From DATMYQ01 sp035560935 (GTDB taxonomy: Bacteria; Bacillota; Negativicutes; Sporomusales; Sporomusaceae), in contig DATMYQ010000233.1 of NCBI GenBank assembly GCA_035560935.1, positions 1 to 40,686 of the forward strand: a DNA stretch of 40,686 nt, read 5' to 3'. The position numbers and the translations under genes were made by a program. The notes beneath the pieces were generated by a model. It did no database searches. It was not told the DNA's origin and saw nothing but the letters and a program-made list of their open reading frames with translations. The first letter of the stretch is position 1. Each line of letters opens with the position of its first letter. This document shows positions 30,977 through 39,397 of the stretch, in pieces.

Positions 30977-32341
30977 ATGAAACAGGAAGCATTTCAGGGA
31001 AAAGGAATTTTGGTCATTGGCGCCGGTATTAGCGGTGTCGCTGCTGCCGGGATTTTACAGCGACTGGGGGCAACGGTTACACTCAGTGACAGTAACCCGC
31101 AAGAAAAAATAAAACAGGATCTGTCCGGATTGCGGCAGGACGGAGTCACGTTGGCTTTTGGCCATCAGGGCGATGAGTTGTTGAAAGGAATCGATATTTT
31201 GGTTTTATCGCCGGGTGTATCGATTGAAATTCCGTTAGTCAGTGCGGCGCGGGAACGGGGAATCGAAGTGGTCAGCGAGATCGAAGTGGCTTATCGGCTT
31301 TGTAAGGCCCCTATTGCTGCGGTGACCGGAACCAATGGAAAGACGACGACGACGACGCTAATTGGTGAGATGTTCAAAACCACCGGCCGGCCGGTGGCGG
31401 TAGGAGGCAACATTGGTGCCGCCTTGTCGCAGGAGATTATGGACATCTCTGAGCAGGGGCTGGTGATCGCGGAAATTTCCAGTTTTCAGCTCGAAGGCGC
31501 GGTTCATTTTAAACCGCATATTGCTGCCATTCTCAATGTGACGCCGGACCATATGGACCGGCATCACTCACTGGAAAACTATCGGGCGGTAAAAGAGAAG
31601 ATATTTGCCCGCCAGACGGCGGCGGATTATACGCTGCTGAACTATGATGATCCGGTGGTGAGGGAAATTGCGGCCCGGGTTCCGTCCCGGACGGTGTTTT
31701 TCAGCCGGCAGCAGGAACTGGAGCAGGGCGTTTTTGTTAAAGACGGCGTTTTATGGATTCGCTGGGAAGGTAAGCAGATCAACGTGTGTCCGGTTGCGGA
31801 TATTCAGATCAAAGGGTCCCATAACGTGGAAAATGCGCTGGCAGCCTGCGGGGTCGCCTATTTTTCCGGTGTGAAACCGCAGGATATGGCCCGTGTTTTA
31901 CGGGAATTTCCCGGCGTGGAGCATCGCATTGAACCGGTGGCAACGATTGACGGGGTAGGCTATTTCAACGACTCCAAGGCCACGAATCCGGAGTCTTCAA
32001 TTAAGGCGCTGGATGCTTTTGACGATGGACAAATTTTGCTCATTGCCGGGGGACGGGATAAAAAAACCGATTTGACCGAGTTTATGCAACTGGCGCACCG
32101 GAAAGTGGCGCAATTGATTTTGCTGGGTGAGGCGGCCGAACGGTTTGCGGTGGCGGCGACAGAACAGAAAGTGGCTGGGATTCAACAGGTTGCATCAATG
32201 GCGGAAGGGGTGGAACTGGGACGCCGTCTGGCTAAGCCGGGGCAAGTGGTTTTGTTGTCACCGGCCTGCGCCAGCTATGATATGTTTGACAATTACGAGC
32301 AACGGGGCCGGGCCTTCAAGGACTTGGTGAGACGGCTATGA
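30977..32341 (+). CDS. murD: UDP-MurNAc-L-alanine:D-glutamate ligase
   Basis: A 454-residue Mur ligase with VIGAGISGVAAAGIL at the start, the ATP loop GTNGKTTTTT (from residue 118), PDHMDRHHSLENY, VEHRIEPV and FNDSKATNPES. It adds D-glutamate to UDP-MurNAc-L-Ala. GGAGGGA stands before the ATG. The stop overlaps the murG start by four bases; in many Firmicutes an ftsW or spoVE gene stands between these two, and there is no room for it here. Confidence 0.97.
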   Translation: MKQEAFQGKGILVIGAGISGVAAAGILQRLGATVTLSDSNPQEKIKQDLSGLRQDGVTLAFGHQGDELLKGIDILVLSPGVSIEIPLVSAARERGIEVVSEIEVAYRLCKAPIAAVTGTNGKTTTTTLIGEMFKTTGRPVAVGGNIGAALSQEIMDISEQGLVIAEISSFQLEGAVHFKPHIAAILNVTPDHMDRHHSLENYRAVKEKIFARQTAADYTLLNYDDPVVREIAARVPSRTVFFSRQQELEQGVFVKDGVLWIRWEGKQINVCPVADIQIKGSHNVENALAACGVAYFSGVKPQDMARVLREFPGVEHRIEPVATIDGVGYFNDSKATNPESSIKALDAFDDGQILLIAGGRDKKTDLTEFMQLAHRKVAQLILLGEAAERFAVAATEQKVAGIQQVASMAEGVELGRRLAKPGQVVLLSPACASYDMFDNYEQRGRAFKDLVRRL

Positions 32342-33459
32342 GAATCATCCTTTCCGGCGGCGGTACTGGCGGACACATTTATCCGGCGGTGACCATCGGC
32401 CGGGAAATTGCCGGGATGGCAACCGGTTGTGAATTTCTGTTCATCGGCACAAAGCAGGGGTTAGAAGCGGATATCATTCCCCGGGAAGGCTTTCCGTTTG
32501 CCACGATTGAAGTCCGGGGGCTGGAGCGGCGGCTATTATCATGGAATAACCTGCGGACGTTGGGAGTTACCGCGACCGGTCTGTGGCGTGCGGCGCAGAT
32601 GATACGCCGATTCCGGCCGCAATTGGTGATCGGCACCGGCGGATATGTCTGCGGCCCGGTATTGCTGGCTGCCAGCCTGCTGGGAGTTTCCACGCTCATC
32701 CAGGAACAAAACGTGATTCCCGGAATCACCAATAAACTGTTATCCCGGGTTGTCGACCGCATCGCGGTGGGGTATGAGGAAGCCCGACAGTATTTTCCTG
32801 CCAGGGTAAGGGGGAAAATTGTAGCCACCGGAAATCCGGTGCGACCGGAATTTTTGGCAGCGTCGCGTCAGGAAGGACTGGCAGATTTGCAGCTGGATCC
32901 GGGGAAGATGACTCTGCTGGTAGTGGGCGGGAGTCGGGGAGCGCAAAGTATTAACCGGGCCATGGTCGATGTGCATCGGCATTTTGCCGGTAACACTCAA
33001 CTGCAAATCTTGCATGTCACCGGTAAGAACGAGTATAATAGCATAGTCGAGGCCGTGCAGGCCAGGGGCGTGGATATAGCTGCTGCCGGCAACCTCCGTA
33101 TAGAGCCTTATTTATACAATATGCCGCAGGCTTTGTCTGCGGCTGATCTTGCCATATTTCGGTCGGGCGCCGTCGGTTTGGCGGAACTGACCGTCCGGGG
33201 AGTTCCTGCGATCCTAATTCCCTACCCCCATGCCGCGGAAAATCATCAGGAGCATAATGCCCGGGCGGTGGAAGCAAGAGGCGCGGCCCGGGTTATTCGT
33301 GACCGGGATTTGTCAGGGACCGTGTTATGTGAGGCGATTACCACGCTGGTATATCATCCGGAACAGTTGCAGGCAATGGCCCGGGCCAGTAAAAATCTGG
33401 GACGGCCGGAAGCGGCCAGGGATATTGCCCGTGAGGCATTGGCTTTGGTGGACAGGTAA
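32338..33459 (+). CDS. murG: UDP-GlcNAc:lipid I N-acetylglucosaminyltransferase
   Basis: A 373-residue GT28 glycosyltransferase with the glycine-rich GGGTGGHIYPAVTIGREI at the start, IGTGGYVCGPVLLAA, QEQNVIPGITNKLLS, VVGGSRGAQSINRA and IPYPHAAENHQEHNA. It adds GlcNAc to lipid I to give lipid II on the inner face of the membrane. The ATG overlaps the murD stop as ATGA. No flippase or polymerase gene (ftsW, murJ) lies next to it. Confidence 0.97.
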   Translation: MRIILSGGGTGGHIYPAVTIGREIAGMATGCEFLFIGTKQGLEADIIPREGFPFATIEVRGLERRLLSWNNLRTLGVTATGLWRAAQMIRRFRPQLVIGTGGYVCGPVLLAASLLGVSTLIQEQNVIPGITNKLLSRVVDRIAVGYEEARQYFPARVRGKIVATGNPVRPEFLAASRQEGLADLQLDPGKMTLLVVGGSRGAQSINRAMVDVHRHFAGNTQLQILHVTGKNEYNSIVEAVQARGVDIAAAGNLRIEPYLYNMPQALSAADLAIFRSGAVGLAELTVRGVPAILIPYPHAAENHQEHNARAVEARGAARVIRDRDLSGTVLCEAITTLVYHPEQLQAMARASKNLGRPEAARDIAREALALVDR

Positions 33460-33528
33460 GTACAGGGAAAAGGCCGATAGGACTATGATACCTGCCAGTA
33501 GGCGGTCAAGGAGCAAAGGAGCGAAAAA

Positions 33529-34917
33529 TTGTTGAACACGATACAAAAAATTCATTTTGTTGGAATCGGCGGCGCAGGAATGAGTGCGATTGCCAAAGTA
33601 ATGGCTGCTCAGGGCTATCAGGTTTCCGGTTCGGATATCAGCCCTTCGGATATGTTGAATAAGCTCCAAAAGGATGGAGTGCGGATTTATGTGGGACATC
33701 ACCGGGACAACCTGGGAGACGACTGTCAGGCCATTGTGGTGTCGACGGCTATTCCGGAGACGAATCCGGAGGTGCAGGCGGCCCGGGAGCGGAGCTTGCC
33801 CGTGTATCACCGTTCCGATGTAGTGGCGTACCTGATGGAGAGTCGCCAGGGTATTGCTGTAGCCGGGGCCCACGGAAAAACCACGACCACTTCGATGCTG
33901 GCGCTGGTACTGGAGAAAGCGGGCGTGGATCCTACGGTACTGATTGGTGGAGAACTGGAGTTTTTGGGCGGAAACGCTAAATTGGGCGCTAGTTCTTATT
34001 TAGTAGCGGAAGCAGATGAAAGTGATGGTTCCTTTGTTAAATTTTCTCCGCAGATGGCCATAGTGACGAATATTGAAAATGATCATATGGACTATTACCA
34101 TACGATGGATAATGTATTAAAGGCGTTCCGGCAATTTTTGGGTAAATTGCCACCGACCGGTGTGGCGGTCCTTTGCTTCGACAACGGCCACATCCGGGAT
34201 ATTGCCGAAAATTTGGATCGCCGCTATATTTCCTATGCGCTGGGCCGGGATGCCGATTACATGGCGAAGGAAATTCATCCCCAGGGCGCATTTACAATGT
34301 TTGACGTGTACCAACGGGAACAACGGCTGGGGACAGTGAAGTTGAGCGTGCCGGGACGTCATAATGTCAGTAATTCCTTAGCTGTTATTGCTGTCGGCTT
34401 GGAGATGGGACTAGAGTTTTCAAAAATCACCGAGGGTCTGGCCGTTTTTCAGGGAGCGAAGCGGCGCTTTCAGACCAAAGGCAAGATTAATGGCGTATGG
34501 GTGGTGGATGATTACGCCCATCATCCCACTGAAATTGCCACCACGCTGGAAGCTGCCCTTCAAACAACGCCGAAACGTTTGATCTGTGTTTTTCAACCGC
34601 ATCGTTATTCCCGGACGTCATTGTTGCGCCAGGAATTTGGCGGAGCTTTTAAGGCAGCGGATCAGTTGGTGCTGACCGATATTTATCCGGCCGGGGAAGC
34701 GCCGATACCGGGAATTGACGGCGAAACCATAAAAAACGAAGTGGTACAGCAATCGGGGCAACCGGTGACTTATGTGCAGGACCGCAATCAACTGGCCCGC
34801 TATCTGGCGGACGTGGTAGAGCCGGGAGATCTGGTAATTACCATGGGGGCAGGGAACATATATCAGGCCGGAGAACAACTGGTCGAAAAACTGGAAGCAA
34901 AAACAAATCGAAAGTAA
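33529..34917 (+). CDS. murC: UDP-MurNAc:L-alanine ligase
   Basis: A 462-residue Mur ligase with HFVGIGGAGMSAIAKVM, the ATP loop AGAHGKTTTTSML, EADESDGSFVKF and VVDDYAHHPTEI. It adds L-alanine to UDP-MurNAc. The start is TTG at 33529 or 33532, after AAAGGAG; no ATG is available near the conserved N-terminus. murB, which often follows murC, is not present; ddl comes instead. Confidence 0.96.
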   Translation: MLNTIQKIHFVGIGGAGMSAIAKVMAAQGYQVSGSDISPSDMLNKLQKDGVRIYVGHHRDNLGDDCQAIVVSTAIPETNPEVQAARERSLPVYHRSDVVAYLMESRQGIAVAGAHGKTTTTSMLALVLEKAGVDPTVLIGGELEFLGGNAKLGASSYLVAEADESDGSFVKFSPQMAIVTNIENDHMDYYHTMDNVLKAFRQFLGKLPPTGVAVLCFDNGHIRDIAENLDRRYISYALGRDADYMAKEIHPQGAFTMFDVYQREQRLGTVKLSVPGRHNVSNSLAVIAVGLEMGLEFSKITEGLAVFQGAKRRFQTKGKINGVWVVDDYAHHPTEIATTLEAALQTTPKRLICVFQPHRYSRTSLLRQEFGGAFKAADQLVLTDIYPAGEAPIPGIDGETIKNEVVQQSGQPVTYVQDRNQLARYLADVVEPGDLVITMGAGNIYQAGEQLVEKLEAKTNRK

Positions 34918-34946
34918 AGTCATAGGGGATGGGGGGAGAAAAAGTC

Positions 34947-35873
34947 ATGAAGCAGCGAAAGATAGCCGTGGTCATGGGTGGGCCGTCGGCAGAACGGGAA
35001 GTATCCCTGAATACCGGCCAGGCGATTGTCGGGGCATTGCAAGAAAAAGGGTATAATGCCATCGGGATTGATTTGGATCCGCCCCGTTTGGCCCAGCAAC
35101 TGCAGGAACAAAACGTTCAGGTGGTTTTTAACGCAATCCATGGCCGCTTTGGTGAGGATGGTCTGATGCAGGGAATGTTGGAAATGCTGGGAATCCCTTA
35201 TACTGGTTCCGGAGTTTTGGCCAGCGCCATGGCGATGGATAAAGCGGTTTCCAAACGATTGTTTCAGGCAGCCGGCATCCCGACACCGCGCTCGGTGGTG
35301 TATAGCCAAGCGGACCGGAAACGGGATTTGTTGGCGGAAATTCTGGAAGAATTTCGACTGCCGGTGGTGATCAAAGCCGCCACGCAGGGATCCACCATTG
35401 GTGTGGTGATTGTTGAACAGGCGGGCGGCGTAAACCAGGCTGTTGAGGAAGCGTTCCGGTATAGCGACCATATCGTTGTGGAAGAATTCATCAAAGGCCG
35501 GGAATTGACGGTGGCCGTTTTGGGGAATGAGTCACCACAGGCGCTGCCGGTCATTGAGATTGTACCGCATTCCGGCTGCTATGATTACCATTCAAAGTAT
35601 ACCAAAGGTGCTACCGAATATATTGTGCCGGCCGTTTTGCCGCCGGAAATTACCCAGGCGGTGCAGCAAGTTTCGCTGAAAGTATTTCGACTGTTGGGAT
35701 GTAAAGGAATTGGCCGGGTGGACATCATGCTGGATGAAAAACAGCGGTATTATGTTTTGGAAATTAATACAATCCCGGGAATGACGGCCACCAGTCTGGT
35801 ACCTAAGGCTGCTGCGGCCCAGGGTGTTTCGTTCGGAGAGCTTTGTGAGCGGATTTTACTGACAGCGATATAA
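34947..35873 (+). CDS. ddl: D-alanine--D-alanine ligase
   Basis: A 308-residue ATP-grasp ligase with VVMGGPSAEREVSLNTG, IHGRFGEDGLMQGMLEMLGIPYTGSG, VEEFIKGRELTVAVLG and VLEINTIPGMTATSLVPKAA. It makes the D-Ala-D-Ala dipeptide for MurF. The ATG at 34947 has GGGGGGAG upstream; an in-frame start at 34929 overlaps that site. It follows murC by 29 bases and ends the murE unit; a gap of 239 bases follows. Confidence 0.96.
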   Translation: MKQRKIAVVMGGPSAEREVSLNTGQAIVGALQEKGYNAIGIDLDPPRLAQQLQEQNVQVVFNAIHGRFGEDGLMQGMLEMLGIPYTGSGVLASAMAMDKAVSKRLFQAAGIPTPRSVVYSQADRKRDLLAEILEEFRLPVVIKAATQGSTIGVVIVEQAGGVNQAVEEAFRYSDHIVVEEFIKGRELTVAVLGNESPQALPVIEIVPHSGCYDYHSKYTKGATEYIVPAVLPPEITQAVQQVSLKVFRLLGCKGIGRVDIMLDEKQRYYVLEINTIPGMTATSLVPKAAAAQGVSFGELCERILLTAI

Positions 35874-36068
35874 GTAAGGCTACGGGGCTGTGTGAGGACT
35901 TATAAAAAAGTTTTCCGCAGCTCCGCTTTTAGCTCAGCGAAAGATTATAAAACGGTTTTTTAAAAAAATATATCTGTCACAGTGCGTGCTTTTCTAGGAC
36001 TTTTTGACCATTTTTTTGATCTTGGCTTCTTTCGGGTGCAATTGATGGTAAAGCAGGAAAAGAAGTTG

Positions 36069-36074
36069 TATAAT
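36069..36074 (+). promoter_or_regulatory. Candidate -10 element before ftsQ
   Basis: A perfect TATAAT stands 39 bases before the ftsQ start, but the nearest -35-like sequence (TTGATG, 36042-36047) is 21 bases away, too far for a normal sigma-A site. The remainder of the gap 35874-36112 is AT-rich, with several T-runs (for example 36001-36018) but no terminator stem that I could pair. Confidence 0.35.
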
Positions 36075-36112
36075 GATTTGCAGAACCTGTGATGCAGGAG
36101 TGAAATAAGGGA

Positions 36113-36853
36113 ATGCAAACTTCTTTGCGTGTGAAAGCGGCACGCCGTCGCCGGATCTGGCTGGGTTTCCTGGGAATGGTTGTGGCGGCCGGATTGGTAG
36201 TCGGCTTTTTGTATGTCAATTCTTCCGTGTTTTTTGTCGGTGAAATTTTGGTAGAGGGGAATAAATATATAACGGCAGAAGATGTGTATCAGGTGGCAGG
36301 AATACCGGAAACGGTGAATATTTTCCGACTGAACGTGACTAATGTGAAGACCCAGTTGCTGGGTGATTTGCGAATTGCGGAAGCGGAGGTTTCACGCCGC
36401 TTTCCGGCGACGATCGTTATTAAGGTTAAAGAGCGGTTGCCGGTAGCAGTAGTGGGAGTCCCCTACGGTTTTGCGGAAATTGACAGACGGGGAGTCGTGT
36501 TGTCGGTTTCTAAAAACCTGAAACGGATGCAGGTTCCAATGATTACCGGGATTCAGGCCGGAAATGTGTATGTGGCGGACCGGATAAATGACCCGTTGCT
36601 TGACACGGTACTGGATTATTTGTCGGCGTTGGAAGAACCGACGCTGAACCAGCTCTCGGAGATTAATGTCCGATCGGTCAATGAGATGGTGGCATATTCG
36701 TTAGACTCCGTTGTTTTGCGATTGGGCAATGGCGAGCGCATGCAGGAAAAAGCACAGCTTACCGCGTCTATTTTACAGGAAATGAAAACGAAGAAGATGA
36801 AGGTGGAATACATTGATTTAAGTTATGTACCGCCAATCATCAAAATGCGATAA
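36113..36853 (+). CDS. ftsQ: Cell-division protein FtsQ/DivIB
   Basis: A 246-residue bitopic protein with a basic N-terminus (RRRR), one membrane helix (14-35), a POTRA domain (about 38-107, EILVEGNKYITAEDVYQVAG and RRFPATIVIKVKERLPVAVV) and a beta domain. It joins FtsL and FtsB/DivIC in the divisome outside the membrane. Conservation and its place after ddl and before ftsA support the call. The ribosome site (GGAG at about 11 bases, AGGGA close by) is ordinary. Confidence 0.9.
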   Translation: MQTSLRVKAARRRRIWLGFLGMVVAAGLVVGFLYVNSSVFFVGEILVEGNKYITAEDVYQVAGIPETVNIFRLNVTNVKTQLLGDLRIAEAEVSRRFPATIVIKVKERLPVAVVGVPYGFAEIDRRGVVLSVSKNLKRMQVPMITGIQAGNVYVADRINDPLLDTVLDYLSALEEPTLNQLSEINVRSVNEMVAYSLDSVVLRLGNGERMQEKAQLTASILQEMKTKKMKVEYIDLSYVPPIIKMR

Positions 36854-36959
36854 GTCATTGGTAAATGGCAATACTTGCTATAGCAGAATGGGCCACCATA
36901 AAAACATTCCGGTGTTTTTGTAAGGTAAGTAGGTATCATTATTGGAAGGAGACGATATT

Positions 36960-37649
36960 TTGGTTCCCATTAAACAGGGACAAGCGGCTATTGCGTTGGT
37001 GTGCGTGGTGCTGGGATTCATGCTGGCAGTCCAATTCCGGACGACGCAGGATATTCGTTCCAGTGTGCCGTTTCAACGCATTGAGGATTTGTCCCAGCGA
37101 TTGAGTCAGACTGAGAAAGAAAAAGAGGCCTTGCTGAAACAGGTGGAGGAGCTGCGACGTACATCCGGGGTTGACGCAATTTCCCGGGAAATTGAACTCG
37201 TAAAAATGGCGGCCGGCGTGCTGGCGCTGGAAGGACCGGGAATCATTGTTACCATTGATGACAGTAAGCGTCCTTCAAAAATTGGAGAGAATCCGAACTT
37301 ATATTTAATTCATGACGAAGACATCTTAAAAGTAGTGAATGAATTGAAAGCGGCAGGCGCAGAGGCGTTATCCATTAACGAACAACGTTTGATTGCCAGT
37401 TCAGAAATCCGCTGTGCGGGGCCGACACTGTCGGTGAATAACACCCGTTACTCGCCGCCCTATGACTTACGCGCCATTGGTGATCCGCAAACGTTGGAAA
37501 ATGCGCTGAAAATGCGGGGGGGCGTTGTGGAAACGCTGCAGTTTTGGGGAATCCAGGTGACGATAAAAAAGCAAGAGCTCGTCAAAGTACCGGGATACAA
37601 AGGGGCTTTCCGGTTTGAACTTGGCAAGCCTGTCAAGGAGGGTAACTGA
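36960..37649 (+). CDS. DUF881-family membrane protein
   Basis: A 229-residue protein: one membrane helix (8-26), a coiled coil (about 38-68, SQRLSQTEKEKEALLKQVEELRR) and the DUF881 domain (from about 75, with GPGIIVTIDDSK, DILKVVNELKAAGAEALSINEQRL and GPTLSVNNTRYSPPY). DUF881 genes sit near ftsZ in many Firmicutes (YlxW/YlxX) with unknown function; a role in division or sporulation is suggested by location only. The TTG at 36960 is chosen since AAGGAG lies 8 bases before it; a TTG at 36942 lies upstream of that site. Confidence 0.85.
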   Translation: MVPIKQGQAAIALVCVVLGFMLAVQFRTTQDIRSSVPFQRIEDLSQRLSQTEKEKEALLKQVEELRRTSGVDAISREIELVKMAAGVLALEGPGIIVTIDDSKRPSKIGENPNLYLIHDEDILKVVNELKAAGAEALSINEQRLIASSEIRCAGPTLSVNNTRYSPPYDLRAIGDPQTLENALKMRGGVVETLQFWGIQVTIKKQELVKVPGYKGAFRFELGKPVKEGN

Positions 37650-37651
37650 TC

Positions 37652-37981
37652 ATGACGTTGCCGATTACCGGGTTAGCGATTGGTATTTTACTGGGAAGCA
37701 TTTTTCCACTGACGATCCCTTTGGAATATGCAAAATTTATGTCAGTGGCTTTGCTGGCATCATTGGATTCCGTCTTTGGCGGTTTACGGGCGGGAATGGA
37801 AGAAAAATTTGATAATACGGTATTTATTACCGGCTTTTTTACCAACGCGCTATTGGCGGCAGGGCTGGTGTACGTGGGTGACCGCTTGGGACTGGACTTG
37901 TATTATGTGGCATTACTTACATTTGGGTTGAGGGTGTTTCAAAATTTAGCCATTATTCGTCGCTACTTTTTGCGGAAATGA
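37652..37981 (+). CDS. sbp: Small basic membrane protein (DUF1290, Sbp-like)
   Basis: A 109-residue protein with three or four hydrophobic segments: TGLAIGILLGSIFPLTIP, YAKFMSVALLASLDSVFGGLRAGMEEKFDNTVFITGFFTNALLAAGLVYVGDRLG and a basic C-terminus (RRYFLRK). This matches the small basic protein family beside DUF881 genes in Firmicutes. Function is unknown. AAGGAGGG precedes the ATG, and it follows the DUF881 gene by 2 bases, so they are surely coupled. Confidence 0.87.
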   Translation: MTLPITGLAIGILLGSIFPLTIPLEYAKFMSVALLASLDSVFGGLRAGMEEKFDNTVFITGFFTNALLAAGLVYVGDRLGLDLYYVALLTFGLRVFQNLAIIRRYFLRK

Positions 37982-38085
37982 CGGATGCTGGATGACGCAT
38001 TTCGTGTGATGCCGGCATTAATATATGGATTATGAATAGCAAATTATGAAAATCACTGCTTTTTTCAGTTAAAATGAAGGAATAA

Positions 38086-38119
38086 CACTATTTTTGTGGA
38101 ACAAGTAATTGTTATAGTG
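38086..38119. promoter_or_regulatory. Nested dyad upstream of ftsA
   Basis: CACTAT (38086-38091) pairs with ATAGTG (38114-38119), and AACAA (38100-38104) with TTGTT (38109-38113) inside it. It lies 30 bases before ftsA in a 167-bp AT-rich gap where I could not find a clean sigma-A promoter. It may be an operator of the ftsA-ftsZ unit. Confidence 0.4.
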
Positions 38120-38148
38120 AATACAAATTGCTCTAGTGAGGGAGCCCG

Positions 38149-39351
38149 ATGGAAAAAAGGCGTATTATTGGAGTGGATATTGGCTCGGAAGCCGTGAAAG
38201 TACTGATGGGCACCACGGAGAATAGTGGTCAAGTCAATATTTTTGCCAGCGGATCGGCGCCGACGATGGGTTTTTTAAAAGGACGCATCGTGGATGCCGG
38301 TGCGTTGGCTTACGCCGTTAAGCAGGCGATTGACTGTGTCTCTGTTTCCGAAGGGATAAGGTCAGATGACTGCGTTTTCATAGGCGTTAGCGGAGACCTG
38401 CTAAAAGTCCGGGATGAGCTTGTTGGAGGAGATATATTGGATGCACCTCCGGAGGACTGGGAGCAGCTCTGCCGGGAAAAGGTGCTGGCGGCTTCTGACG
38501 CATCGGAAAGAATTTTGCATACATTGCCCCGGAGCATTTCCGCTTGGCCGGATACCGCTGAGCTGGATTCCGAACCGGTATCGACGTCGCCGCAGGTCCG
38601 TGTCCATGTGGTGAGCAGCGAGGCATTGGTTATGGAATCTTTTCAAACCGCGTTGCAGAATGTGGGTATCCATGTGGATGGGCTGGTAGCGAATCCGGTG
38701 GTGGGAGTGTTGCAGCTTTTTGATGGTGTTAGCCGTTCCGAACCGCTTCGTTACTTGTTTCTTGATGTGGGTGCAGGGACCGTTGATTGGGCGGTTTATG
38801 ACCGCACTGTTCTGGCATCGGGGAGTTTACCGGTGGGAGGAGAGTACATCACGCGGGACATCATGCAGGGGATTGGCGTCAGCCGCCTCCATGCGGAAGA
38901 AATTAAGCGTTATTATGCCCGCTTGGATCGGCAGTGTTACGGGCAGAATGTTTTATTGGACTGTAACGATTATGGCACGGTTGACAAGAATGTCCCGTTT
39001 GACTTTTTATACGATATCGTGGAAAGCCGGGTGGAAGAGATTGTTCAGCTGATGGAGGAACACCTGATGGAGAATTTACCGGAAGGTGTGCCCGGGAAAA
39101 TGGATCAAGTGTTTATGTCCGGCGGTTGCAGTGCGCTACCGGGTATGAGTCAGCAGCTTGAACAAGTTTTTGCCGCTCCGGTACAGGTGGTCCAGCCCCG
39201 GCGAACCGGGATGGAATACGCACGGCCGGACTATATGGCCTGCGTTGGTATTCTTCAGCACGCCGCGGCCCACTTGCCGGCAAGAAAAGACGATAGCGGT
39301 GGCCGGTGGGGTTCGATGGTGCGGCACATGCGAAAATTATTAGGCAATTGA
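38149..39351 (+). CDS. ftsA: Cell-division protein FtsA (actin-like)
   Basis: A 400-residue actin-fold ATPase with GVDIGSEAVKVLMG at the start, GVSGDLLKV, LFLDVGAGTVDWAVYD (phosphate 2 loop), SGSLPVGGEYITRDI and VFMSGGCSALPGM (adenosine motif). The last 18 residues (GGRWGSMVRHMRKLLGN) form an amphipathic helix typical of the FtsA membrane anchor. FtsA ties FtsZ to the membrane. It has slightly unusual loops between residues 75 and 130. GAGGGAG stands before the ATG. ftsZ follows 46 bases later. Confidence 0.92.
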   Translation: MEKRRIIGVDIGSEAVKVLMGTTENSGQVNIFASGSAPTMGFLKGRIVDAGALAYAVKQAIDCVSVSEGIRSDDCVFIGVSGDLLKVRDELVGGDILDAPPEDWEQLCREKVLAASDASERILHTLPRSISAWPDTAELDSEPVSTSPQVRVHVVSSEALVMESFQTALQNVGIHVDGLVANPVVGVLQLFDGVSRSEPLRYLFLDVGAGTVDWAVYDRTVLASGSLPVGGEYITRDIMQGIGVSRLHAEEIKRYYARLDRQCYGQNVLLDCNDYGTVDKNVPFDFLYDIVESRVEEIVQLMEEHLMENLPEGVPGKMDQVFMSGGCSALPGMSQQLEQVFAAPVQVVQPRRTGMEYARPDYMACVGILQHAAAHLPARKDDSGGRWGSMVRHMRKLLGN

Positions 39352-39397
39352 TAGCCAGGGATGGCATGATTTTTGAAATGGGGAGGAGCGTTTATCC

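Noticed and set aside
35930..35995. Terminator after ddl in the A/T-rich palindromic stretch
   Set aside because: I could not draw a stable GC-containing stem before a T-run; only weak A/T pairing is possible.
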